This document shows positions 16,470 to 23,606 of a stretch of 64,000 nt of DNA, piece by piece. Source of the stretch: Aeromonas sp051657805 (GTDB taxonomy: Bacteria > Pseudomonadota > Gammaproteobacteria > Enterobacterales > Aeromonadaceae); contig NZ_JBOFLJ010000011.1 in assembly GCF_051657805.1 (NCBI RefSeq), positions 1 to 64,000 of the forward strand, written 5' to 3'. Position numbers and translations under genes: made by a program. Positions within the stretch are counted from its first letter, which is position 1, and each line of letters starts with the position of its first letter. The notes under the pieces are model-generated. The model did not search any database and was not told the origin of the DNA. It saw nothing but the letters and a program-made list of their open reading frames with translations.

Positions 16470-17687
16470 TCAGTTGAGCAGTTTTTCCAGCTCGGCCTCG
16501 GCATCCGCCCTGGCCTGGTCTCCTTGTCCGACTGCCTGGGCCTCCAGCTTGGTCGCTTCTGCCTTCACGGTCGTGGTCGCACCGCTCACCGCCTGCTTGG
16601 CGGTGTCGGCGACGGCCTTGGTTGCCTGCTGCTGGGTGCTGACGGTGGCGCTGCTCGCGGCCTGCTTGGCGGTGTCGGTGACGGCCTTGGCCGCCTGTTG
16701 CTGAGTGCTGACGGCGGCGCTGCTCGCAGCCTGCTTGGTAGTATCGGTGACGGCCTTGGCCGCCTGTTGCTGGGTGCTGACGGCGGCGCTGCTCGCAGCC
16801 TGTTTGGCTGTATCGGTGACGGCCTTGGCCGCCTGTTGCTGGGTGCTGACGGCGGCGCTGCTCACAGCCTGTTTGGCCGAATTGGTCACGGCCTGGGTGG
16901 CTTGCTGCTGCAGTGTGGTCGCAGCCCCGCTGACCGCCTGTTTGGTGGTGTCAGTGACGGCCTTGGTCGCCTGTTGTTGGGTGCTGACGGCGGCGTCGTT
17001 CACCGCCCGCTTGGCGGAGTCCGTCACCGCCTGGTTGGCCTGCTGCAGGGTGCCGGTGACGCCCTTGTTCACCTGCTGCGTCGCTGCCTCGGTGGCGCTG
17101 CCGACCGCTTGCTTGGCGGAGCCCGTGATGGCCTGGGTCGCGCTCTGCTGCATGGCGCCCACCATGTTGCCGAGCAGGGAGCCGCCGGATCCCGTCATGG
17201 CCTTGCCGACCCCGCCGAGGGCGGTGGCGGTCGGGCTGCCTGCTTGCCAGTTTTGCATTGCGCTCGGCCAGCTCGGGGTGGCCGCGGTCAGGTTCTCACC
17301 GAACACCTGGGTCGCTCCGTCTCCTTTTTGCAGCATGACGGAGAGCTGGTTGGTGTCGGCGTTCCACACCATGCCCGCCTGCTTGGCGATGTCCGGCACG
17401 GGGGCATAGCGGGAGACCACGTAGAACAGCGGCCCCTCCTGTTGCAGCTCGTTGGCGGTCTTGAGCAACTGCATGGTGGTGTCGTAGTTGGGGCCCAGCA
17501 TGGCGGTCATGCGGTCCTTGATGAGGGGCTGCTCGAACAGATTCGCCTCGTTCGGGTCGAAACCGACCAGGGGTTTGAGCAGGGCCCACATCAGCTGGCT
17601 GGTGGGGCTCATCAGCAGGAGGGGGGCAACGCAGGCTGACAACATCAGGCTCAGGCAGGCAGCCTTGAGCAACGGCATGATACGCAT
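16470..17687 (-). CDS. Alanine/glutamine-rich repeat lipoprotein
   Basis: A 405-aa predicted lipoprotein: the signal peptide ends in lipobox LSAC (lipidated C19). Residues about 20-150 form a globular part (FDPNEANLFEQPLIKDRM, VVSRYAPVPDIAKQAGMVWN) that I do not recognise. From about 180 to 390 come some eight 23-residue repeats of the type QQQAAKAVTDTAKQA. Low bulk and regular Ala/Lys/Asp spacing suggest long amphipathic helices, as in LEA-like or spacer proteins. Start codon is uncertain: MRIMPLLK is used, with alternatives 9 bp (ATG) and 15 bp (TTG) upstream. Confidence 0.8.
   Translation of the reverse strand: MRIMPLLKAACLSLMLSACVAPLLLMSPTSQLMWALLKPLVGFDPNEANLFEQPLIKDRMTAMLGPNYDTTMQLLKTANELQQEGPLFYVVSRYAPVPDIAKQAGMVWNADTNQLSVMLQKGDGATQVFGENLTAATPSWPSAMQNWQAGSPTATALGGVGKAMTGSGGSLLGNMVGAMQQSATQAITGSAKQAVGSATEAATQQVNKGVTGTLQQANQAVTDSAKRAVNDAAVSTQQQATKAVTDTTKQAVSGAATTLQQQATQAVTNSAKQAVSSAAVSTQQQAAKAVTDTAKQAASSAAVSTQQQAAKAVTDTTKQAASSAAVSTQQQAAKAVTDTAKQAASSATVSTQQQATKAVADTAKQAVSGATTTVKAEATKLEAQAVGQGDQARADAEAELEKLLN
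16610..17000. repeat. 69-bp tandem repeats inside the lipoprotein gene
   Basis: Near-identical 69-bp units, each containing the complement of ACGGCCTTGGCCGCCTGTTGCTG, encode the 23-aa protein repeats. The four central units are almost perfect copies and outer ones are diverged, as expected if units are gained and lost by slippage or recombination. Confidence 0.85.
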
Positions 17688-17910
17688 CGACAACATATCC
17701 AAGTAATTATTTGATTAATAAGGTAATATATTGTCCTATCCCGACAACATCACCTGAACTGGCTCGCCTGCTTGATGGGTGTAGCCGGCGGGCGCTGGCA
17801 GGCTATCATATTGCCCCCGGAATGCCAGATGAGCCGTCACTTTTTGGTCAAGTGGGCGACGGCTATGGTCGCCTCTATGGATCGGGCTCTTTCATCACAG
17901 GTTCCTTGCC

Positions 17911-18234
17911 ATGATTAAATTCGTTTTCTCTCTGCTTGCCCTGGTGGGGGCCACTAGCGCCCTGGGGGATCCGGTCAAGGTGCAGACACCTTCTCGCCAC
18001 TCGGTGGGCACGGATCTGGTGCTGCCGCTCGGATCACTGCCGGAGCGGGTCTGCTGGTATCAGGATCAGAAGTTCTCCCTGGGGGCCCGCATCCAGCAGG
18101 GGGATATCTGGCTGGAGTGCGGCCCGCAGAATCCGCAGGAGAGCAATGGCCCTCTGGCCTGGCGTGAGCCTCAGTTGTATCAGCCTGCCGCCGAAGGTAA
18201 CCCTAACCGGGAGACGATCACCGTGGGTCAGTGA
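17911..18234 (+). CDS. DUF1496 (YnjH-like) exported protein
   Basis: A 107-aa protein with an N-terminal signal peptide (about 1-19, ending SALGD). The core LPERVCWYQDQKFSLGARI...GDIWLEC has the two conserved cysteines and aromatic pattern of DUF1496, the family of E. coli YnjH. Function is unknown; the cysteines may form a disulfide in the periplasm. It stands alone before the tandem micro-ORF array. Confidence 0.78.
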   Translation: MIKFVFSLLALVGATSALGDPVKVQTPSRHSVGTDLVLPLGSLPERVCWYQDQKFSLGARIQQGDIWLECGPQNPQESNGPLAWREPQLYQPAAEGNPNRETITVGQ

Positions 18235-18319
18235 GCCTTTTCTTGATCCAGCTACAGACATGGACGTGATCTCTATCGCATAATGCGGCACTTTCTTCTC
18301 TCGGCTGGGATCTAAGCAA

Positions 18320-18427
18320 ATGGCTCGTCGCTCTTCCAATATGCAACGTCGTCGCAGTAGCTGGTGGTACAAACGCCTGTTGGTACGGGAACGGGCAGAG
18401 CGCGAAGCGCGTTCCGTTCGAGATTGA
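18320..18427 (+). CDS. Arg-rich micro-ORF, copy 1 of a tandem unit
   Basis: A 35-codon ORF begins MARRSSNMQRRRSSWWYKR and ends in RERAEREARSVRD. It is very basic, with no hydrophobic span. A perfect terminator follows 10 bp after the stop. Two further copies of the whole unit follow, with the reading frame conserved only in the 3' part of copy 2. I do not recognise the protein. It may be a small nucleic-acid- or ribosome-binding protein, or the unit may matter as an RNA. No strong ribosome site is seen before the ATG. Confidence 0.5.
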   Translation: MARRSSNMQRRRSSWWYKRLLVRERAEREARSVRD

Positions 18428-18436
18428 TGATTAAAT

Positions 18437-18467
18437 AAAAACGGGGCCTGTGGGCCCCGTTTTTATT
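18437..18467 (+). terminator. Terminator of array copy 1
   Basis: AAAAACGGGGCC-TGTG-GGCCCCGTTTTT, a strong intrinsic terminator 10 bp after the micro-ORF stop. Confidence 0.9.
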
Positions 18468-18482
18468 TGTTGTTCATGGAGA

Positions 18483-18602
18483 GCTCGTCGCTCTTCCACT
18501 CCTTGTTAATATCCAACGTCGTCGCAATGGCTGGTGGTACAAGCGCCTGTTGGTACGGGAACGGGCAGAGCGCGAAGCGCGTTCCGTTCGGGATTGATGA
18601 TT
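18483..18602 (+). pseudogene. Micro-ORF copy 2, start lost
   Basis: The frame RRNGWWYKRLLVRERAERE and the final SVRD are intact, but the 10-bp insertion and the ATG-to-ATC change remove every in-frame start. The ATG at 18476 opens a different frame. The conserved 3' frame suggests recent loss or selection on RNA. Confidence 0.6.
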
Positions 18603-18606
18603 AAAT

Positions 18607-18636
18607 AAAAACGGGGCCTGTGGGCCCCGTTTTTAT
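18607..18636 (+). terminator. Terminator of array copy 2
   Basis: Identical hairpin to that of copy 1 (ACGGGGCC-TGTG-GGCCCCGT), with a T run. Confidence 0.88.
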
Positions 18637-18819
18637 TGTTGCTCATGGAGGCTCGTAGCTCTTCCACTCCTTGTTAATATCCAACGTCATCGCAATGGCT
18701 GGTGGTACAACCCCCTGTCGGGGCGGAGCGGGCAGAGCACGAGGGCGCCGGGTTCGGGAGCCATGATTAATTGAAAGCGAGGCCTCAGGGCCCCGTATTT
18801 ACATGTTTCCAGGAACATG

Positions 18820-18850
18820 AAAGGAGGCCGATTGGCCTCCTTTTTTATTT
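18820..18850. terminator. Terminator between micro-ORF array and katA
   Basis: AAAGGAGGCC-GATT-GGCCTCCTTT followed by TTTATTTT on the + strand. It also ends the convergent katA transcript, though with a shorter T tract on that side. Confidence 0.85.
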
Positions 18851-18862
18851 TCTATCAGTGGC

Positions 18863-20308
18863 TTAGCGCTGCAGGGCGGCGAGAGCCAGTTCGACCCGCT
18901 TGGCGTATTCCGGATCCGCCTGCTCGAAGTGTCTGAGCTGGGCCTGGACGATGGCGTCGTCCTCCACGCTGACCAGCGAACGCGCCAGGTTGGCGGCGAG
19001 GCGCGCACGCTGACCCTCATCCATGATGCGGAACAGGTTGCCCGGCTGGCTGTAGTAGTCGTCATCGTAGTCGCGGAAGTCGTAGTGCAGGGCCGCCCCT
19101 TCCAGGCTCAGGGCCGGCTCCTGCTGGCCACTCGGGGTCTGGGTGCCGAAGCGGTTCGGCTGGTAGTTCGGGCTGGCGCCGCCGTTGCCGTCCGCTCGCA
19201 TGGCGCCGTCGCGGTGGGCACCGCTGAACGGGCAGCGGGGGGCGTTGACCGGCAGCAGACCGTGGTTGACCCCGAGGCGGTAGCGCTGGGTGTCACCGTA
19301 GGAGAAGAGCCGTCCCTGCAGCATGCGATCCGGCGAGAAGCCGATGCCGGGCACCACGTTGGCCGGGGTGAAGGCGGCCTGCTCCACATGGGCGAAGTAG
19401 TTGTCCGGGTTCTTGTTGAGTTCCAGCACCCCGACCGGGATGAGGGGGTAGTCCTTGTGGGGCCACACCTTGGTGAGATCGAAGGGGTGGATCTCATAGG
19501 TATGGGCCTCGGCCTCCGGCATCACCTGCACATAGACCTTCCAGCGCGGGAAGTCCCCCCGCTCGATGGCGTTGAACAGGTCCGCCTGGCTGCTCTCCCG
19601 ATCCTGACCGACCACGGCGGCGGCCTCTTCGTCGGTGTAGAAGCTGTGGCCCTGCTCGGTCTTGAAGTGGAACTTGACCCAGAAGCGCTCATTCGCGTCG
19701 TTGATGAAGCTGAAGGTGTGGCTGCCGTAGCCGTTCATCTCCCGCAGGCTCCTGGGGATGCCGCGGTCGCTGAACAGGGTGGTGATCTGATGCAGGGACT
19801 CCGGGTGGCGGGACCAGAAGTCCCAGGCGGCGGTGGCGCTGCGCAGGTTGGTGCGGGGATCCCGCTTCTGGGTGTGGATGAAGTCCGGGAACTTGAGCGG
19901 ATCGCGGATGAAGAAGACCGGGGTGTTGTTGCCCACCAGATCCCAGTTGCCCTGCTCGGTGTAGAACTTCAGGGCGAAGCCGCGCACGTCGCGCTCTGCA
20001 TCGGCGGCCCCCTTCTCACCGGCGACGGTGGAGAAGCGCAGGAATACGGGAGTCTGCTTGCCGACGGCGTTGAACAAGTCCGCCCTGCTGAACCGGCTGA
20101 TGTCGTGGGTCACGGTGAAGGTGCCGTAGGCGCCCGAGCCCTTGGCGTGCACCACCCGCTCCGGGATGCGCTCGCGGTCGAAGTGGGCGAGTTTCTCCAT
20201 CAACCAGATGTCTTGCATCAGTACCGGGCCACGGGGGCCGGCGGTCAGGCTGTTGTTGTTGTCGACGACGGGGGCGCCATTGGCGCTGTGCAGGGTCTTG
20301 TCGGTCAT
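18863..20308 (-). CDS. katA: Catalase KatA (monofunctional, small subunit)
   Basis: Haem catalase of 481 aa that dismutates hydrogen peroxide in the cytosol. The distal histidine is in VVHAKGSGAYG, the conserved asparagine region in GNWDLVGNNTPVFFIRD, and the proximal haem tyrosine in RLFSYGDTQRYRLG. Length and the N-terminal sequence LHSANGAPV place it with clade 3 catalases. Translation starts at MTDKTLHS after AGGAGAT; an ORF extension further upstream is rejected. It is divergent from the acetyltransferase gene. OxyR control is expected for the family but no site was identified. Confidence 0.95.
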   Translation of the reverse strand: MTDKTLHSANGAPVVDNNNSLTAGPRGPVLMQDIWLMEKLAHFDRERIPERVVHAKGSGAYGTFTVTHDISRFSRADLFNAVGKQTPVFLRFSTVAGEKGAADAERDVRGFALKFYTEQGNWDLVGNNTPVFFIRDPLKFPDFIHTQKRDPRTNLRSATAAWDFWSRHPESLHQITTLFSDRGIPRSLREMNGYGSHTFSFINDANERFWVKFHFKTEQGHSFYTDEEAAAVVGQDRESSQADLFNAIERGDFPRWKVYVQVMPEAEAHTYEIHPFDLTKVWPHKDYPLIPVGVLELNKNPDNYFAHVEQAAFTPANVVPGIGFSPDRMLQGRLFSYGDTQRYRLGVNHGLLPVNAPRCPFSGAHRDGAMRADGNGGASPNYQPNRFGTQTPSGQQEPALSLEGAALHYDFRDYDDDYYSQPGNLFRIMDEGQRARLAANLARSLVSVEDDAIVQAQLRHFEQADPEYAKRVELALAALQR

Positions 20309-20468
20309 GGGGCATCTCCTTGTGATGATGGAGGCACGATACGGCAGGGGGCGCGAGCGGGGCCAATCGGTCATGCCTAAGTGTTTGATAGATGGCCCTA
20401 ATGGAGTTGGCGACGGATGCAAAGGGCGCTATTTTGGACAAACAGTCATTCAGCAGGGAGGAGAGAAA

Positions 20469-20960
20469 ATGGTTGAAATCAGGATCCGTCAGGTGGAGGT
20501 CGGCGATGCCCAGGGGCTGCGGGATCTCTATGCCATGCCAAGGGCTCAGGCGGGCACCCTGCAGATGCCCTATCCGACCCTGGCCATGTGGCAGCAACGG
20601 CTGGCGGAGCGCAGCGGCTACGGCCTGGTGGCCATGGTGGATGAGCTGCTGGTGGGGGATCTCAGGCTCTGGCTGGAGGCCAACCCGCGGCGCCGCCATG
20701 TGGCGTCCTTTGGCATGGGGGTGCGGGACGACTGGGCCGGCCGCGGCGTGGGCTCGGCCCTGCTGGGGGCGGCGGTGGATCTCGCGGACAACTGGCTCAA
20801 CCTGCAGCGCCTCGAGCTGACCGTCTACAGCGACAACGCGGCCGCCATCGCGCTCTATCGCAAGCACGGCTTCGTGGAGGAGGGGCGCTCCCCCGCCTAT
20901 GCGTTTCGCGAGGGGCGCTTCGTCGATGCCCTGCATATGGGGCGAGTGCGCCTGCCGTGA
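20469..20960 (+). CDS. aaaT: GNAT acetyltransferase, AaaT/YhhY-like
   Basis: A 163-aa GNAT protein closely following E. coli YhhY (AaaT), an N-acetyltransferase acting on some amino acids such as phenylalanine and methionine. Shared features are the TLQMPYP segment with WQQRLAER, then RRRHVASFGMGVRDDWAGRGVGSALL (acetyl-CoA loop R/QxxGxG/A) and LELTVYSDNAAAIALYRKHGF. The start at MVEIRIRQ follows GGAGGAGAG. A regulator follows 22 bp later. Confidence 0.85.
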   Translation: MVEIRIRQVEVGDAQGLRDLYAMPRAQAGTLQMPYPTLAMWQQRLAERSGYGLVAMVDELLVGDLRLWLEANPRRRHVASFGMGVRDDWAGRGVGSALLGAAVDLADNWLNLQRLELTVYSDNAAAIALYRKHGFVEEGRSPAYAFREGRFVDALHMGRVRLP

Positions 20961-20982
20961 GCGCTATGAGAGTGAGACTGTC

Positions 20983-21858
20983 ATGATCGACTACCGTGCC
21001 CGCCTGCGGCCCGCCATCCGTGCCCTGGAGCAGGATCCCGAGCTGAGCCTGAACGAGGTGGCGGCGCTGGCCTGCCTCTCCTGCTACCACTTCCACCGGG
21101 TCTTTACCGCCGTGACCGGCGAGTCCCCGGGCGAGATGCAGCGCAGGCTGCGGCTGGAGCGGGCTTGCGCCGCCCTGCGCTACGGCAAGGCACCGGTCAC
21201 CAGCGTGGCGCTGGCGGCGGGCTTTGCCAGCTCCCAGGCCTTCGCCAAGGCGTTTCGCAAGCAGTTCGCCATGACCCCGGGGGAGGTGCGTCGCCATCCG
21301 GAGCGGCTGCCAAACAGCAAGATTGGACACCAGGAGCGCAAGGATGGACACGCTTTCTCTTTGAGTGACGGGCATGCTGAGGGGGTGTCAAACGAGAGGA
21401 GTTTCAGGATGAAAACCGAACAGATGAGTGCCCGTACCCTGGCCTCTATTCGCGTCACCGGTCCCTACGGGGAGGGCTATGATCCCGTCTGCCAGCGGCT
21501 CTATCAGTGGGCGGCGCCGCGCGGGCTGGCGGAGGGGGAGTGGATCTTCATCTACCACGACAACCCTGAGGTGACGGCGCCGGCCCTGTGTCGCACCGAT
21601 ATAGGGGTGACTGTGCCGGCGGGAACGGCGGTCTCGGGGGAGGTGGAATCCCAGCTGATCCCCGCCGGCCGCTATGCCCAGTCCCGCTATGTGATCACGG
21701 ACAGAAGCCAGTACGGACCCCTGTGGCAGGAGCACGTCGGCGAGATAGTGGCGGCCGGGCTGGCCTTCGGCGACGGCCCCTGCTTCGAGCTCTACCACAG
21801 CGTGAGCAGCGATCCCCTGAGGGACGACGTGAGCTTCTGCTCCAGCGTGCAGGGCTGA
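20983..21858 (+). CDS. AraC-type regulator with GyrI-like effector domain
   Basis: A 291-aa regulator. The N-terminal AraC/XylS double HTH (about 1-105) includes LSLNEVAALACLSCYHFHRVF and VTSVALAAGFASSQAFAKAFRKQF. The C-terminal GyrI-like/SbmC effector-binding domain (about 135-290) contains the typical LASIRVTGPYGE and YHSVSSDPLRDD segments. This is the Rob-type layout of HTH first and ligand domain second, so it probably responds to a small amphipathic compound. It is likely cotranscribed with the AaaT-like gene. Confidence 0.88.
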   Translation: MIDYRARLRPAIRALEQDPELSLNEVAALACLSCYHFHRVFTAVTGESPGEMQRRLRLERACAALRYGKAPVTSVALAAGFASSQAFAKAFRKQFAMTPGEVRRHPERLPNSKIGHQERKDGHAFSLSDGHAEGVSNERSFRMKTEQMSARTLASIRVTGPYGEGYDPVCQRLYQWAAPRGLAEGEWIFIYHDNPEVTAPALCRTDIGVTVPAGTAVSGEVESQLIPAGRYAQSRYVITDRSQYGPLWQEHVGEIVAAGLAFGDGPCFELYHSVSSDPLRDDVSFCSSVQG

Positions 21859-21901
21859 GTGGCGAGGCGCAGCCTTCACTGACTCCGCGTTCGCCAAGAC
21901 G

Positions 21902-21928
21902 AAAGAGGAGCCATAGTGGCTCCTCTTT
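21902..21928. terminator. Bidirectional terminator, AraC gene / EamA gene
   Basis: AAAGAGGAGCCA-TAG-TGGCTCCTCTTT, a perfect 12-bp stem between convergent genes. Confidence 0.88.
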
Positions 21929-21932
21929 GCAT

Positions 21933-22841
21933 TCATTGGCTGGGCACCTTGTCCCGACGGGACTTCCACCACCAGCGCAGGCGGATCTGGGAGATGAGCA
22001 TCCCTGCCAGCATCAGGCAGCAGCCGACCACGGCCCGCTCGTCCAGGGATTCGCCCAGCAGCAGCACGCCGCCGACGGCGGCAAACACCGTCTCCAGGCT
22101 GAGGATGATGGCGGCATGGGCCGGGTGAGCGCCGCGCTGACCCACCACCTGCAGGGTGTAGCCGATGCCGACCGACACCAGACCTGCGTAGAGCAGGGCC
22201 TGCCAGCCCGCGAGGGCGCCGCCGAGCGTAGGCGTCTCGATGATGAAGGCGGTGGTGAGGCTCAGCAGGCCGCACACCAGGAATTGCACCCCGGCGAGGC
22301 GGATCGGCGCGACCCGGTTGGAGTAGTGATCCAGCACCAGCAGGTGGATGGCCCAGAACAGGGCGCCGACCACCTGCAGCAGGTCCCCGTAGCCCATGGT
22401 GAAGTCGTCGGTCACGCTGAGGTAGTAGAGCCCGGCCATGGCGATGAGGCCGCCGACCCAGGTGTTGGTCCCCGTCTTGTGGCGCAGCAAGAGGCCGATG
22501 ACGGGCACCAAAATGATGTAGAGGCCCGTGATGAAACCCGCCTTGGCGGCCGTGGTGTAGAGCAGCCCCACCTGCTGCAGGGAGGCGGCGCTGAACAGCA
22601 CTGTGCCGGCGAGCAGACCGCCAATCAGCAGCAGGCGGCGATCGCCTGACGATGATCCGGATGGCGCGCTGGGCTGCCGTGATTTCAGCCACCACAGCAG
22701 GGGCAGCAGGGAGAGGGCGCCGAGCAGGAAGCGCAGGCCGTTGAAGGTGAAGGGCCCCATGTGATCCATCCCCAGGCGCTGGGCCACGAAGCCCAGCCCC
22801 CAAATGGCGGCGGCCATCAATAACATCATGTTCGAACGCAT
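21933..22841 (-). CDS. EamA/DMT-family transporter
   Basis: A 302-aa inner-membrane protein with ten hydrophobic segments in two EamA repeats. It starts MRSNMMLLMAAAIWGLGFVAQR, and the second repeat carries VVGALFWAIHLLVLDHYS. Family members export amino acids or metabolites; the substrate here is not evident. An ORF extension of about 60 residues is out of character with the family and is left out. Confidence 0.87.
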   Translation of the reverse strand: MRSNMMLLMAAAIWGLGFVAQRLGMDHMGPFTFNGLRFLLGALSLLPLLWWLKSRQPSAPSGSSSGDRRLLLIGGLLAGTVLFSAASLQQVGLLYTTAAKAGFITGLYIILVPVIGLLLRHKTGTNTWVGGLIAMAGLYYLSVTDDFTMGYGDLLQVVGALFWAIHLLVLDHYSNRVAPIRLAGVQFLVCGLLSLTTAFIIETPTLGGALAGWQALLYAGLVSVGIGYTLQVVGQRGAHPAHAAIILSLETVFAAVGGVLLLGESLDERAVVGCCLMLAGMLISQIRLRWWWKSRRDKVPSQ

Positions 22842-23057
22842 ACAGATCCATCCCTGAGGCAGTGACAACGGGAGCCAGCCCTGGCCCCTGTCACCACGAT
22901 ACCCGTGTACGGGGGGGCTTGTCGCGGGGTTTGCGATCCCGGCAGGGGCGCCGTGGGCCAGTCGCTGGCCCGCCTGCCCGCCATGGGGACAGGCGGGGCA
23001 GCCACGGAGTGACGTGCAGGATGCCGTCATCGCTGGCTGGGTCGGGATGCCTGCGGA

Positions 23058-23498
23058 TCAGTCGTTGGCGAGCTTGGCCAGCACGGGGATCAGGGCCAGC
23101 AACAGCAGGTTGGCCCTGAGGATCCAGATCACCCAGAACTGCTGCTGGGTGGAGACGATGGGGGCCCGCCCCTGGCGCAGGGAGCGGCGCCAGCGGTGGA
23201 ACAGCCGGCTGGGGTAGCCGAAGCTGATGGCCATGACGAAGAAGAGCAGCAGCTTGGTGCGATAGCCGGGGTTGGCGAGCAGGGCGGAGGGGGTCATGGG
23301 ATGGGCGAGTACCTGCAGCACGCCGGTGATGAAGATGAGCAGCAGCGCCAGGGCCGCCAGGTTGTCGGCGAGCAGCAACTTGCGCACCTGCTCGATGGAC
23401 ATGCCGCGCCGAAACAGGAAATAGACGGAGGTGACGGCCCCGGTGAGGGTGATCACGGCGCAATAATGGAGCGCCATCAGCAGATCCGGGTTCAACAT
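23058..23498 (-). CDS. DUF2214 membrane protein
   Basis: A 146-aa inner-membrane protein with four hydrophobic segments. It begins MLNPDLLMALHYCAVITLTGAV, and the middle part contains RKLLLADNLAALALLLIFITGV and GYRTKLLLFFVM, the layout of DUF2214. Function is unknown. It lies 216 bp upstream of the EamA gene on the same strand, with no clear feature between them. Confidence 0.72.
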   Translation of the reverse strand: MLNPDLLMALHYCAVITLTGAVTSVYFLFRRGMSIEQVRKLLLADNLAALALLLIFITGVLQVLAHPMTPSALLANPGYRTKLLLFFVMAISFGYPSRLFHRWRRSLRQGRAPIVSTQQQFWVIWILRANLLLLALIPVLAKLAND

Positions 23499-23606
23499 CT
23501 GAGCCTGTTCCTTCCCATTGAGCTCATCGCAAGCTTCCTCTTGGTGCCATCTGGCAGGGCTGATATTCTGACATCAGATCGCATCGGACGGTAGCGGGGG
23601 CCCGGA

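Larger units (their letters stand above)
18323..18800 (+). repeat. Tandem array of three micro-ORF/terminator units
   Basis: Units begin at the shared GCTCGT(C/A)GCTCTTCCA at 18323, 18483 and 18651, with spacings of 160 and 168 bp. Copies 1 and 2 are nearly identical from TGGTGGTACAA to the terminator. Copy 2 has a 10-bp insertion (CTCCTTGTTA) and ATC in place of an internal ATG. Copy 3 shares the insertion but is diverged, and its terminator is broken. Divergence increases from copy 1 to copy 3. Confidence 0.85.

Noticed and set aside
16610..17000. The tandem 69-bp units as a CRISPR array
   Set aside because: The units are contiguous without unique spacers and lie inside a coding frame.
17711..17914. 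A 67-codon + strand frame just before the DUF1496 gene
   Set aside because: It runs into the DUF1496 start, has no ribosome site and a non-protein-like composition.
18476..18604. The out-of-frame ATG ORF in copy 2 of the tandem array (MESSSLFHS...)
   Set aside because: Its frame is unrelated to copy 1, and the conserved frame lies in the other register.
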